From Styela clava (taxonomy: Eukaryota > Chordata > Ascidiacea > Stolidobranchia > Styelidae): 64,000 nucleotides of DNA. The stretch spans positions 21,204,001-21,268,000 of the forward strand of contig NC_135251.1 of the NCBI RefSeq assembly GCF_964204865.1, written 5' to 3'. The position numbers and the translations under genes are program-made. Shown piece after piece: positions 52,601 through 64,000 of this stretch (position 1 is its first letter; each line of letters begins with the position of its first letter). The notes beneath the pieces are model-generated. The model was not told where the DNA came from, ran no database searches, and saw nothing but the letters and a program-made list of their open reading frames with translations.

Positions 52601-55600
52601 CCAACATATTCATTATATATCGTTTTTTATTTAGTTTAGTAGAATATAGATCACTTTAGATACAAGTTTCAATCACGCTGCTACCATACTTCGGCAATTT
52701 AATTTATAAAGTTTGGTAAGTTTAGACATCAGATGTTCCTTCTTATTCAACATTTTAGTTAAAATTTAGAGACTTAGTTGAAAACAATGAAAATTTTATT
52801 GAAAAATTTATTTTCATCCGAATTCTATAAATAGAGAACTTTCACTGATATCTTTAATAATTCCAAATTTCAAAGTTGTTTGCAGTATTCTTTATACAGT
52901 ATCTTTCAATATTTATCAGCTTGATCACTTAGTAGCAATTCTTTACCTCACTCGGGATTGATTGTATGCAAGATATGTATATTTACAATGCCCTGGGGTA
53001 AAAATTCATTCATTGCAACTTCTGCAAATACAACAAAGTCAACAATATTGTTTCAATGGTGTTACCAGTGATATTGACAAAATAATATTGATTTTGTGTT
53101 TTCTATCTTACTTGTTTTCATTTGCTTAATATATTTGTTCAAGCCCTATCAATAGAGAAATCATTTTCCCGTCGGAACTCAGACAATACTTGTAATACTG
53201 CACCCAATATGGCATTTCAATTGAAAAAAAATTGTAAAATAAGCAGAGGAAACCAAACTGAGTTTTATGAGACTAGGTGACTGTGATTGATGGGTTCAGT
53301 GAAGGGTTTTAGCATAGTATTTCCAATTTTGATGGAAAATTATATGACACTGTCTGATTACTGTAGTCTTACAGCTTTAGTAGTTAACAATGAAATTGCC
53401 AAATGTTTTATTCTTGTTCATTACCTATCCTCGGTTTTATTAGGCCTACAGTTGTAATTATAATTGTTTTGATTCAATGTAGAATGTAGGCAATGTTTAA
53501 TGTCCATGGCTTTTTAAAGATTCATATTAAAATTGCAAAAACCAACTTTTGCTCTATATAAATTTTAAAAACTTGTAAATCGTAATGGTTTAGAGATGTA
53601 AACCATCTCATAAAATGTCATACATGAACAGAGATGGCCAATAGCAAACAATTTTCTGTTCAAAGTGCATTCTGTATAAATAATTTTATTTTGTAATATT
53701 GAATATATTCTAATTTAAACCCTCGTCACATGTATCATCCAAAGCCCTATATCTTCAATGAGACATATTGTGAAAGTGCAAGGAGTAGTTATTTTGGGTT
53801 TGTTTGCAGAACTGACGGTACATTTTAATCAAACTGGCCTGACCGAAGTCAGGTTTGTGGCTACAGAGTGCGTATTATAATATTTGGAATAAACCCATTA
53901 ATCAAGCAATTGCACACATTAACACATACATTCAAATATTGAACCGTTTTAGACAAGCCCGTTCATGAACCTTACTTCATGTACGTTCAACACTGCACAC
54001 AGTAAATTATGCATTCTAATAATGTGGTGTTTTGTTTTCAGATTCCATCGTTGCTGAAAGGCTCAGACAAGAAAGACTTAGCATTGTTAATAAATATGCA
54101 AAGGTTTGGAAAAATTTCATAATGAACTGTTGTATAGTTGATGGAAAATATTATGAATGCATGATGTCGGATTATAGTCTGATACGTCAGAATTTAATTT
54201 ACACCGCGAACAATACCATATTAAACGTTTTGGTATAAGTTTAATAAATAATGCTAAAGAGATAGACAATATTCCACCATATTTACATGCGAAACTAAAA
54301 GCTACATAAGGTAAATTTGAGTATTAATTCAGTTCATTTGATTTACCTCAAAATAATCGACTATATTGTCATTTTGATAGTTGTCAAAACAGATTGAAAT
54401 GATTTAATCCATAGGCTATGCATTTTATTCTCAGTCAATTTTGTCTAGTTATTTGTCAAATATTTTGGGGTATACTATAGGCTACTAATAATGCATCACA
54501 AATGCATTTTTCTCCAGGGTCCTGGAGCCGAGGATGAATATGAAGAAGATGATAATATATATAAGGTTACTGATCAGTTTGGATTCTTGCAGTAAGTAAT
54601 AAGTAGCCAATACATGTATTCTGATATTTTATTGTCTAAATTTCAGTCTGGTATTCTATATTTTCCCCTTGCACATTATTTTAAGTTGGTATATTCAAAT
54701 GGATGCACACACAAGGTTGAATTAACAAAAATGGTTTATGGAATTTGTTTTTATGTAATTTTAGAGTACAACCTTTTTCCTGAACAATAGTCTTAATTAA
54801 TGGTTACTGTATTATTTTATGGAATTCTATATAATACGTAATATTACATTCTTCTGCTTTTCAAGTGCTTCTCAATTTAGACCATATATTCTCTACATGT
54901 ACAATTTTAAATAGGGTCTGGCTTTTTCAGTTGACAAAAGTTTAACTATTTCAGCAAATTTAAAAAAAACCTAGGAACTGATGACAAATAGGCCTATGCA
55001 GTTGACTTTACCTTTATCTTTGTGAGAATGATTCCATTAGTTAGGTTATCAATTGCTTATCGAGAACAACGCTGAAAACAAATTTTGAATTGTTGGCAAA
55101 TGACATATTGATCAAATACTTCTCTCAATGATTGATAGGGGAGAACTTGAACATTGAACTGATTACTCATTTTGTTTTGTACATTACCTTTATAGTAACT
55201 GACATTTTGTGTGTTTGATAGTTATTTTACTGGTCATTTTTAACTTTCAGAACAACTGGAAATCAATATAATTGCTGGTTGGTTTCGTAAAAATTAAATT
55301 TATAAACAAAGATGTTAGTTGTGAAATTATGTCTCATAATATAGGGGATGTCCAATGAATAAAAACTAATTGAACAAGGAAGATTCGGATTTTTAGTTAA
55401 CTCCAAAAATTAGCAAAATTCAAACATTCAAAACATTGACGTTCAAAATCAAGCATTGTCTGTATCTCAATGCTTTTGCCTTCAATAAAATTGTACTTAA
55501 TTTCAAAATTTACTTTTTTTTGAAAGAATTCATGCAGGGATGGCCAATACCGAATAGTTCACTATTTCGAATACATTCGAAATTATTATTTTCGAATATG

Positions 55601-58600
55601 AAATTTCGAATACTTCGAAAATAAAATCCAGTAATAGAATCTAAGTGTATGAAGGAATTTTCATACAATAAACAATGGAATAACTTCTATCTACAACCTG
55701 GCTATATTACCAGGCATTTCATGTTTGCAGATTATTGCGATATATATTTTATATAACATGAGTTGTGTTATTATTTAACAGAATTAAAATATTACGACAA
55801 GGCATTTTAAATAGTGGTATCGGTGATGAATTTGAATGCTTGCGCAACACAAAATCATCCTAGTAAAACGCCCAAAATTGTCGGAAGTCGGAACAAGTCG
55901 GAAAAATAATTTATACTTTATAATACATTCAAGTCCACAAATCGCCGTTGTATTTATTTGGTATTTATACTTTCATTATCGATACTTTTGACCATCATTA
56001 TCAAAATTATTTGCCAGAAAGCGGGTGAAAGTATTTTTCTAATAAATCTACTTGTTTCCCAACTTGTGACAATTTATTGGATATCGTAACAATTACGGCT
56101 ATGAATACCGTATTTCCCGGCTAATAAGTCTACATGGCAAATAGGACGATGTATATTTTTAGCACTCAAAAAAAAGGGGTTTTCCATATAGGCCTCCAAG
56201 AAGACGAGTAGAAAAATTGTTCCCTGTTGTTCAGTTATGCTAATATGAGCTAATAATAATGTTTAGAACCAGATCACGTTTGTTTAGTAGAATCATACTC
56301 ACAGAATTAACTATTTTTAACAATGAAGCGGTAATTTTAAGTTAAAAATCACAATCATTTTGAACAATCTATAATTTTATTGGGTCAGAACAGAACCAGA
56401 TCGTGTTTGTTTGGTAGAACCATACGCACGGAATTATCTATTCTCAACAATGAAGCGGTAAATTTAAATTATAAAGCGGCAATCATTTTGGACAACCTAT
56501 CAACCCGAATGTTGAAATAATTTTGGAATGTGATAAGTACCACACGGTAGGTCCACGGGTTATTTCACAGCTGTGTTTCATGTCCCTGTCCTTTTCTGCT
56601 GAATCGGCAAAACCAAAGGGTCATAAATCACTTACTTTATCTCGGTGGCCGTGTTTTCTCTTTTAAGTAACGATAACCGGCCTACGATTAAATATCATGA
56701 TTGGCAGACCCATAGGAACCAAATATCGACACCTCAAAACCAAACAGTGCTAAGTCCACTTTTCCAAAAAATGACATTTTTCAATTGCTGATTTTCCTGG
56801 ACTTAGCTCTACATTTTGGTCTATTTGCCTTATCTCTAGGTCCTCTAGATCTCAAGACAGCTATGGACATAACCCTGCTTTTTTTAGGGCATTTGAGAAC
56901 TAAACAGAGCTGTGTCTACTATAGTGGACTTAGCTCTGGATAACTGCATTGTAAGTTGGGGCTAAGTCCGTTTTTTGGACATAGCTCCTCTCAAAAAATA
57001 TAATACAAAGCGCTAAGTCCATACCAGCCTCTATAATAACATAATAAAGGGGCCCTAAGTCCAATAAAATTGTTTCTGGTCCAGAAAATTGAGAGCCAAA
57101 AAGGGTTAAGTCCAAAAAACCCCCCTCAAAAAAAAATTGGGGCGTAGCACAAATTTTTGTATACCATCTAAATATGGCCTTCATTGTAACTTTGGTGGAC
57201 CATAAAAACTAGACATCCTCGATGTAAGGTATTAGAGAAATAAAAAAACTAAACAAAAAAAAAACGTTTTTTGCGTTTTTCTCAAAACTAGAAAAATGGA
57301 CTTAGCCCAATTTGGATTTCATGCGTCGATATAAGGTTAACACAAATTATGCTTGAGAAGACTAATGCGAAAAATAAGCAGGCCACATAGAAATAAAATA
57401 AACATACTTTCTCAATAAGGCGCCCCTCCCCCCAAAAAATCAAGCCAAAATTGGGTCTAGAAAAGCGACTTATTAGCCGGGAAATACGGTGATTGTCGAT
57501 TTTTCGACTAATGGAAATGATTTTGTGAATTAAAAGACGAATGTCGGCAATGTCCACCAACGCAAACGTGCAAATGTGTCGCAACACTATGCGACGTACA
57601 TTCGCGCTGAATATAAACAATCAAAATGCCGATTCTATTTCATCGTCATTACAATACGTGAGAAAGCGTAAAAAGTCGTTTGAAGATTCCGGTAAAACGA
57701 AACACCGTGTTTACGGCGAAAAGTGACTACTATTCGTAATTATTCGGAAATGAGCCGAAAAGGTATTCGAATACTTTGATATTCGAATAATTTCGAATAT
57801 TCGATTCGTTTTGTACAACCCTGAATTCATGTTACATTTACTTCCGAGCCAAGTTTTAATACTACCAATATAAGGAAATACATGGACATTCCCTGTAGCT
57901 ATAATTAGCCCTCTAAAAACAAAACTTTTCGTATTAATAAAACCTAAGTACTTTTCCACTGATATACTTAATACATCTAACATAGATTTTTGGTTTCTAT
58001 CTAAACTAACCCTGTGTTTTGTCAGCATGATGGATTAACAACTAATTATCATTCTATTTTGAATTTCCATCTGATTTTATTATTTTAGCTTAGACATGCA
58101 GGTAAATGCGTTATATTTTTTGATCCATGCAACATGTAAAAACCATTGTTAGATGGGTGATGTTTGGAATTGTGCATTAATAGAAACTAACTCTATAGTC
58201 TATATTCATGACACAATCCTGATAGGTAAATATAAAATTCCAAAACTCATACAGAGTTATATCTGATACTCTGAAGTTTCACTCAGATGTGAAACACTGA
58301 ATTTTCAACTCATTCATCGATTTGATCGAGTGTTGTTCACAGAAAATGGGTTTTGTGCATATAATGTTACGCACTTGACTCTAACATAATATGATCCGCC
58401 GAGGCATTGTTCCATTCAAAGTGCATTTTTATGACGTATTCTTTGAATAGGGACTGCACAATCAGCCACTTACTTGTATGGAGCTAGAATCTTTTCAGAT
58501 CGGACTTGCCTACCCAATTTAACTTACGATGCGAATGCCATCATATGCTTAGTCTATTGCTATGACGACTGTTCCACTATACCCACCACTCTCTTTAGTT

Positions 58601-61600
58601 TGGTGGTTCTCAAACTTTTTAGGCCGCGTTCCCTTTTTAGAATTTGTCAAGTCTCGCACCCCACCTCAAAGACGGACAGTAAGGCGAATGTATAATTTAT
58701 TCAAAAAACACGTTAAAAATATGTGTAGGCCTACATAATAAAGAAATTTAATTAAATAATAAAGAAATGTAAATATCCCAAATGAGGCAAGCAAGATCAA
58801 ATCTAACAAATATTTTCAATTTTAATTAGCTTCTCGTCCCTTCAAAAATTGTCTATGCCGCCCTTGTTGGTCGCAACCCACTGTTTGAGAACCATTGACG
58901 AAGTCACTATTGGGTTGTACTAGCTATACTATTTTATGGTGGTTATGCTGACAGTTGCCTTATTTGATGTCAATGGTATAACTATGTCCGCTGGTTGGGA
59001 AAAGACAGCCTGTGATTGAGATATTGTGTAGATATTTTGATGAATAGGTTCGGGAACTTCACTAGACATGTCAATGTGCCATCTATTAAAAGTCATAATT
59101 TTGATTGTCAAGATATAGGAAATTTTCTTTGTTTCGACTTGTGATTGATGAATAACGATGTGACTTCACTTTAGCAAAACCGAACTTGTTCCGTTATCGA
59201 AACAGGAAGAGGAACGAAGAAAACTTGTTGAAGTTAAACGTAGAACAAAATGGCTGAAAATGGTGCGAAATTGGGACAAATATGTTGGAACAGAAAAGGT
59301 TATCTTTTACAAAATTCAGTCTTTTATTTACTTTAATTGTTTCATAATACACAAGTGTTTTTTAACACCTGAATCAACAGAAATTTTCAATCTTCATACA
59401 TAATATGCATAGCGGGTTTTCGTTTCTCTTTTGTTGCAGGTTTTTCGTTGAAGCGTTTCAAACATTTTGTCCAGTTTTTTAAATTCTAACATTGTGATTA
59501 GGCATTGACTTGAAAAAAAAAAACTGAAGTCATCTTTCAATTTTTTCTTTCATTTTCAGTTCATTTAATCTTAATTGATAATTTTTGACAAAATTTATCT
59601 CTTTCAATAACGATTTAAGATCATTCTATTTAGTTGAATTTAAATCTCAGTTTTAATTTTTAAAAGTATAATGTACTGTGGGGATGTCTAGCTGTGGCAA
59701 TAATCCAAATTACCCAATGCTTAATGTATACCAATTTCACGCACATCCATGACCTATCTATAATCTTTCTATTGACCAAATGTATTGACATATTATGTGC
59801 ACACATATTCATAGAAATTAAAAATATTGATTCCAAGATTAACATTGCTTCGATTTTACTACTGATTGACCTCATGATACGCTATGATGTCCTATAATGT
59901 TCAAAGAAATATAGAAGTCTATTTGAAAAGGCTTATTATTTGAGTATTGACATCTTCATAATGAATACACAAAAATTGAACCGACTCAAAAATTAATTTC
60001 AAACATATCAAATTTACTTTCTATGCGATCATGTACTTGATTAAACGTAAATAATGCCGGAAATACAAGATTTTCTGCTGGACCTGGGTTAGACATTCTG
60101 GCAATTTCACTCTTGTCAGAAATTTTTAAAGTACAACTTTGCATTCATTTAGTTGTCAAAACGTGTATACAAAGGAATTCCGCATGGAATGAGAGGTGAT
60201 GTATGGAGAATTTTACTGGAAGTTCATCAATACATGGAAAACTTGCCAAATGTTTACCAGGTAATATGAAGTTTATATATATATATATATATATATAGGC
60301 CTAATTGGAAAATAAACTTTTTTACCTGCTGTAATAGGTACACATTTTTATCATGTTGTATTGTCATATATCTAGTATCTTTGGAAATAGTAATCTCAAT
60401 TAATTCTTTTCCTATTATTCTTAGGTAAACTAGTCAAGTATTTTTATCATGGTTAATTTTGAATTCTTGTACTTTGTTTTATGATGGGCTAGCATAACTA
60501 ACTGAATCATGTATGCTTTCGCTATGTATGGCCCTAGCATGATACATCTATCATTCAATTATAATAACGACCAATTTTTTCTAATCTAGTGTCAATTGGA
60601 CAATATAACATGTCATTTTGGTTAGGTAAAGACGTCATAGATGATATGCATTATGTTCATAACGCAGACGCTAGGATTTACATTGAAACCTTATATGGAT
60701 TTTGACAGCCCTAATCCACATCATAAATTACACATGTTTTGAAAGATTTGAAAACTAAATATCTTTGTCAAAAATTATTTTCATGACCAAAGTTTAGGTA
60801 TGATATGTTTGAGGGAGCAATTAATATTTAATTTTTTATACATTTTAACAGTATATAAAAAACTATTATATTGTATGGGAGATTATGAAAATGTCTAAAT
60901 GATAAAAATGTCTGAAGTTACAATTAATACTAGAGATTCTTTTGATAATAATTCAATTGCATTTCGAAGTTAGTAATTGAAATAAATGGAAAACCTGTCA
61001 TTGATCAGGGTAATACGTTAAATTACTAGTTATATTTATATAATGCTATAACTAGTTTCTATCGATCTCCTATCTTGAAACAGGACACGACTGTGAATGT
61101 CAATATAAAGCAAACTCTTGATTGGTACTTGTCTTCGCTTGAGTGTATCTCTATATGAACAGTCATGGATTTTACTTGTCTGATACATACATAGACTAGA
61201 TAGGTTAGGAAATTTAGTTTAAATGGGCTGTGAAATCAACGGTTTGGAAAAACTGTTTCAAAAATAATCATGTAGCCTATTTTGTGGGATATTTTCACTC
61301 TACGAAAAAATGAACGATTCGGAATGTGTCACATTTTCCTCATAAAATATCCTACGAAATGGATTCATTCAACAAATTACAGTATATAATATGAAAAATA
61401 GGTTGCAAAATGAATGAATTAATAATTGATAATCTGGATTTTTATCCAAGATACTTTGAAACCATATATTTTTAATCTTTGCAACCATAATTGACTGAAA
61501 TGCGAAGAACATGTTGCAATAGGGGTGGTTCGACCTTGCAGTCTGCCCGCCTCCTTCCGATTATATTTTATGATTATTGTTTATTTTTTTACTGCAATTT

Positions 61601-62899
61601 GTACTTTGATGATTTATTCGGAAGTAAATCATTATCTCTCTTTCAATGTCCTGTGTAAGGGCAATGCAATACAGCTAATGTTTTATATAAATTGTCCTCC
61701 ATCTCTTATCTGTCTAGTTCTGCACATATTTTCAAAATTATTTTGAATGCGAGAAATAATGATTGATAAATAAATCTAAACAACCAAACCTTCTAAGTTC
61801 TAACGCTTTGCTTGTTTTTCTGAACCATAATTTTAGTATTTTTTGTTCGATCAGGAAATGAAAACTCGTGCACACAGTCATTCAACAGATATAAGACAAA
61901 TTGATCTGGACGTGAATCGTACCTACCGTGATCATGTCATGTTTAGAACCAGATACAGGTAAGTGGTTTGAAATTTGTTATGAGTGAAATTTTTTCAGGG
62001 ATATCCAAATTAAATCAAATATTTGGATTTATTTGAAATCAACTGTATTTATTATCAAATTGATTTTATTTAATGCGAATAAGTTTCATCAGAAAAATTA
62101 TCACTTTGGTAATGTTTCGCTCCAGGGATTTCCAAGATGATTCGAATATTTGAATTTATTTCAAATTAATTGGATTTATTAATAAGTTTTTGATTTTATT
62201 CAATGCAAATAAGTTTCATTAGAATAATCATCTTTTTTGACAATTGAGGTATCACTGTGTGGTGTGAACAACATTTAAAACATAAATTGAGAATCAAACT
62301 GATTACTGTTTATCTTAATAAATATCTTTCCTGCGTTTTCAAGTTTTAACAATCTCAATTGAACATGACTCACTTTAGAAGATATTCTATATTCAAAAAT
62401 AATATTTTATTTGTCGATCCTGTTTTACACTTATTTATGTTTGAGTAACGTGTGAGTGTATTCACTCATATTACGTAGATATTTTTGATAATAACCGAGA
62501 GTAAATATTCAATACTAGTCCTATATATTTAATTATATGTCATCTTTTTGCATATTCAAAAATCCCTCTAATCATCGGTAAATTCAAATTATTGCCGTCA
62601 GGAATGAAATAGGTCAGGATAATTCAAATATTTTTATGAATTAATGCAAAATTTCCAATATTCAAACCATAAAAATTTAGATTTTAAGGATTTTATTCTG
62701 AAAAAACATCCAAATATATATTTCATTCTTTTAGTTTCAAATTCAGAAATGTTATTTTTAATTTAATACCTTTTTTAGTATCAAGCAACAACAACTGTTC
62801 CACGTACTGGCAGCATATTCGATGTATAATACAGAAGTTGGATATTGTCAGGGTATGAGTCAGATTGCTGCACTTTTACTCATGTATATGAGTGAAGAG
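49679..62899 (+). CDS. USP6NL: USP6NL/RN-tre-like TBC-domain Rab GTPase-activating protein, 5' part
   Basis: Seven exons (49679-49736, 54042-54103, 54518-54591, 59175-59298, 60153-60260, 61855-61958, 62779-62899) join in phase to 217 residues and end at a clean donor, so the gene continues to the right of the window. The N-terminus matches USP6[18 protein letters not shown], then [11 protein letters not shown], then [15 protein letters not shown]. The TBC domain starts at [16 protein letters not shown]. The arginine finger motif IDLDVNR is in exon 6 and the glutamine finger motif YCQGMSQ in exon 7, the two catalytic fingers of TBC proteins that speed GTP hydrolysis by Rabs. RN-tre in vertebrates acts on endocytic Rabs; the target here is inferred. 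Introns 1 (4.3 kb) and 3 (4.6 kb) are large, and intron 3 holds transposons. The following exon, which should start DAFWAL or similar, was not found before 64000. Confidence 0.93.
49737..54041. other. USP6NL intron 1
   Basis: A 4.3-kb AT-rich intron with no gene or clear element beyond the possible SINE head at 52065. Intron length and content are ordinary for a first intron. Confidence 0.6.
52065..52150 (+). mobile_element. Possible tRNA-Ser-like SINE head in USP6NL intron 1
   Basis: TGCCTGAGTGGTTA resembles the A box of tRNA-Ser, and about 40 bases on GGTTTGTTCCAGCCC resembles a degenerate B box. The match is weaker than at 19250 and the body is too diverged to fold. Confidence 0.3.
56265..56505. 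repeat. 127-bp tandem duplication inside the inner element
   Basis: AGAACCAGATC at 56265 recurs at 56392, followed in both copies by GTTTGTTT, CAATGAAGCGGTAA and an ATCATTTTG block. The copies have diverged by several substitutions. Confidence 0.75.
56749..57306. repeat. Array of GGACTTAGC motifs in both orientations
   Basis: Exact GGACTTAGC or its complement GCTAAGTCC occurs at 56749, 56799, 56926, 56961, 57012 and 57298. One-mismatch versions are at 56977, 57054 and 57105. Spacing is irregular and orientation alternates. Confidence 0.8.
58601..58897. mobile_element. Short hAT-like relic in USP6NL intron 3
   Basis: GTGGTTCTCAAAC near the left end pairs with GTTTGAGAACCAT at the right end, about 297 bp apart. 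The left border is followed by CTTTTTAGG, typical of hAT-type MITEs. No 8-bp duplication is visible, so the borders have decayed. Confidence 0.6.
60273..60297. repeat. (TA)n microsatellite just after USP6NL exon 5
   Basis: About 25 bases of uninterrupted TA dinucleotides begin 12 bases after the exon 5 donor. Shorter TA runs are at 12840 and 24381. Confidence 0.9.
61990..62245. repeat. About 130-bp diverged tandem duplication in USP6NL intron 6
   Basis: The block CAGGGAT...TTTGGATTTATTTGAAAT...AATGCGAATAAGTTTCAT at 61997-62090 recurs, diverged, at 62123-62220. The offset is about 126-130 bases. Confidence 0.6.
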
Positions 62900-64000
62900 G
62901 TGAGACATTGGGGAAATTATCAGGAAGAGAATTTTGATACGACAATTATTTAAATGTATAGCTGTTCTGAATAGTGTGGTCATAAACATATGTCTAATTA
63001 TGGGCTGGTATTGCGTCTGTATGCTTATATAAGTGAAATTATTATGAATTCAAGGAAGTTTTTTTAAATTTGGATGGAGATTACTTTTGTTTTTCTTCAT
63101 TTTAATTATGATTCCTGCGAATAATGTTCGATTTTTACAATGTGACCCGAAAAACAGAACCCCAAAATTTACTAATTTGAATGAAATGGATGAACTTTTT
63201 ATTTAACACTGAAACTTCAGTTAGTGTATGATTGCCCCCAAAAGTTTCAGAAATCTTGGATGCTTTGCACAAAAGTTATGTTCTCACTAGAATATGTTCC
63301 GAAAACATTTTTTTAGTGTGGGACCCTGTGAATACGTTGTGTCAAAATTTGTTTGCAGTAAGAGGGTCAAAGGTCTGCTTGACAACACCATCTGTATCAG
63401 CTTGGTATTTCATTATTAAATGCCACATTGTTTAAATGTGTTTCAAGACCATGTTCTTATTCATTCCCATATTGATCGTCGAATCTGAACCACTCAGCTG
63501 TACTTAACTAAAGTGCATTGTTTTAATATCATATGGAACTATTACGTAATATCATCCCACAATAAGGTCAAATTTGTAATCATACGGTCCACATATTTTA
63601 AATCGAGCACAAATGACATTGCATTCAATTACGTAAACCTTTTCCAATTTCCCGTTCACGATTTTGAATTGATATCAAGATGATTCATACAGGATTTAAA
63701 AGCAAATTGACATTAAATTTTACTGGACGGACGTAACGGGAATAAGAATAGTCTAGTGTTTGATATATGGTAGAATATGCCTGAACTCCAGAATTGACTC
63801 AAATATTTTGAGAGCGAAATGAAATGAGCTTTTTTTTTCTTATTATTAATAATTTCGTTCAGCCATAGAGATTATTTTTTGAAAAATATTCAATATGAAG
63901 AATTCACAATCTTTTCACACATATGATTGTACATCTAAAATCACAGCTCATAATGGTAGTTGCATTGTTGAATACTGGAGCGAGACTCTTTGGAGAGATG
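62900..64000 (+). other. USP6NL intron 7, continuing past the window
   Basis: No exon matching the next TBC segment is visible up to 64000. An acceptor-like TCACAG near 63944 is followed by an open frame (LIMVVALLNTGARLFGEM) to the window end, but it does not match the TBC sequence expected next. Confidence 0.45.

Larger units (their letters stand above)
56107..57490. mobile_element. Inner element with 24-bp perfect inverted repeats, nested in the hAT-like element
   Basis: Termini at 56107-56130 and 57467-57490 are perfect 24-bp inverted repeats starting ACCGTATTTCCCGGC. The 1384-bp body has no convincing reading frame. It contains a roughly 127-bp tandem duplication (56265 to about 56505) and an array of GGACTTAGC motifs. 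I could not see a clear target-site duplication, so the superfamily is uncertain. A similar terminus, ACCGTGTTTCCTCG, occurs at about 18709. Confidence 0.8.
55535..57823. mobile_element. hAT-like element (outer) in USP6NL intron 3
   Basis: The element begins CAGGGATGGCCAATACC and ends TTTTGTACAACCCTG, imperfect inverted termini. It is flanked by a perfect 8-bp duplication, AATTCATG (55527-55534 and 57824-57831). Both ends are filled with TTCGAA/ATTCGAAT palindromic motifs. A second element (56107-57490) interrupts it, so the outer element without the insert is about 0.9 kb. A 61-residue open frame at 57541-57726, with a basic [13 protein letters not shown] segment, lies in its right part; it might be a transposase remnant, but I do not recognise it. 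Confidence 0.88.

Noticed and set aside
1..64000. CRISPR arrays, bacterial operons, riboswitches or phage genes
   Set aside because: The window is clearly eukaryotic, and the direct repeats seen are tandem duplications or transposon features without regular spacers.

Overview
This is a window of animal nuclear DNA. It is AT-rich by eye, with spliced genes, small introns and many short DNA-transposon relics. Five genes can be recognised by family: PMF1 (19789-20361, +, one coding exon), TMEM179 (21679-25364, +, five exons), PARP1 (27149-36303, -, fifteen exons), CAD (39031-46252, -, two exons) and the 5' part of a USP6NL/RN-tre TBC-domain gene (49679-62899, +, seven exons seen, running off the right edge). 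All five belong to metazoan families and share full domain order with their vertebrate relatives. Exon joins were worked out from GT..AG sites plus protein continuity. The compact genes and composition suggest an invertebrate, perhaps a tunicate, but nothing here settles the species.

Layout. From 1 to about 19.2 kb I recognise no gene: the stretch holds a hAT-type MITE (3637-4005), foldback repeats near 13.5 and 15.5 kb, short tandem duplications at 17.6 and 18.1 kb and simple repeats. At 18.6-19.65 kb there are hAT and tRNA-derived SINE relics just upstream of PMF1. PMF1 and TMEM179 lie head to tail, with a second copy of the 3637 MITE between them. Between TMEM179 and PARP1 a minus-strand stretch (26198-26717) looks coding but is not recognised. 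PARP1 follows; its second intron carries an intact hAT-like element with a perfect 8-bp target duplication. Head to head with PARP1, about 180 bp away, is a probable small unrecognised gene (36485 to about 37220, +). CAD comes next with a single 6.6-kb last exon. The 3.4 kb between the divergent CAD and USP6NL starts contains a 67-bp tandem repeat. The long third intron of USP6NL holds an element nested inside another, the outer one with a perfect 8-bp duplication.

Functions. The recognised genes are housekeeping genes without an obvious shared pathway: kinetochore assembly (PMF1), an orphan membrane protein (TMEM179), DNA-damage ADP-ribosylation (PARP1), de novo pyrimidine synthesis (CAD) and Rab-GTPase inactivation (USP6NL). 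The most notable points are the nearly intron-free CAD, the cryptic gene divergent from PARP1, the nested transposon with its array of GGACTTAGC motifs, and the family of hAT-like elements with recognisable 8-bp duplications. I found no novel multi-gene system.
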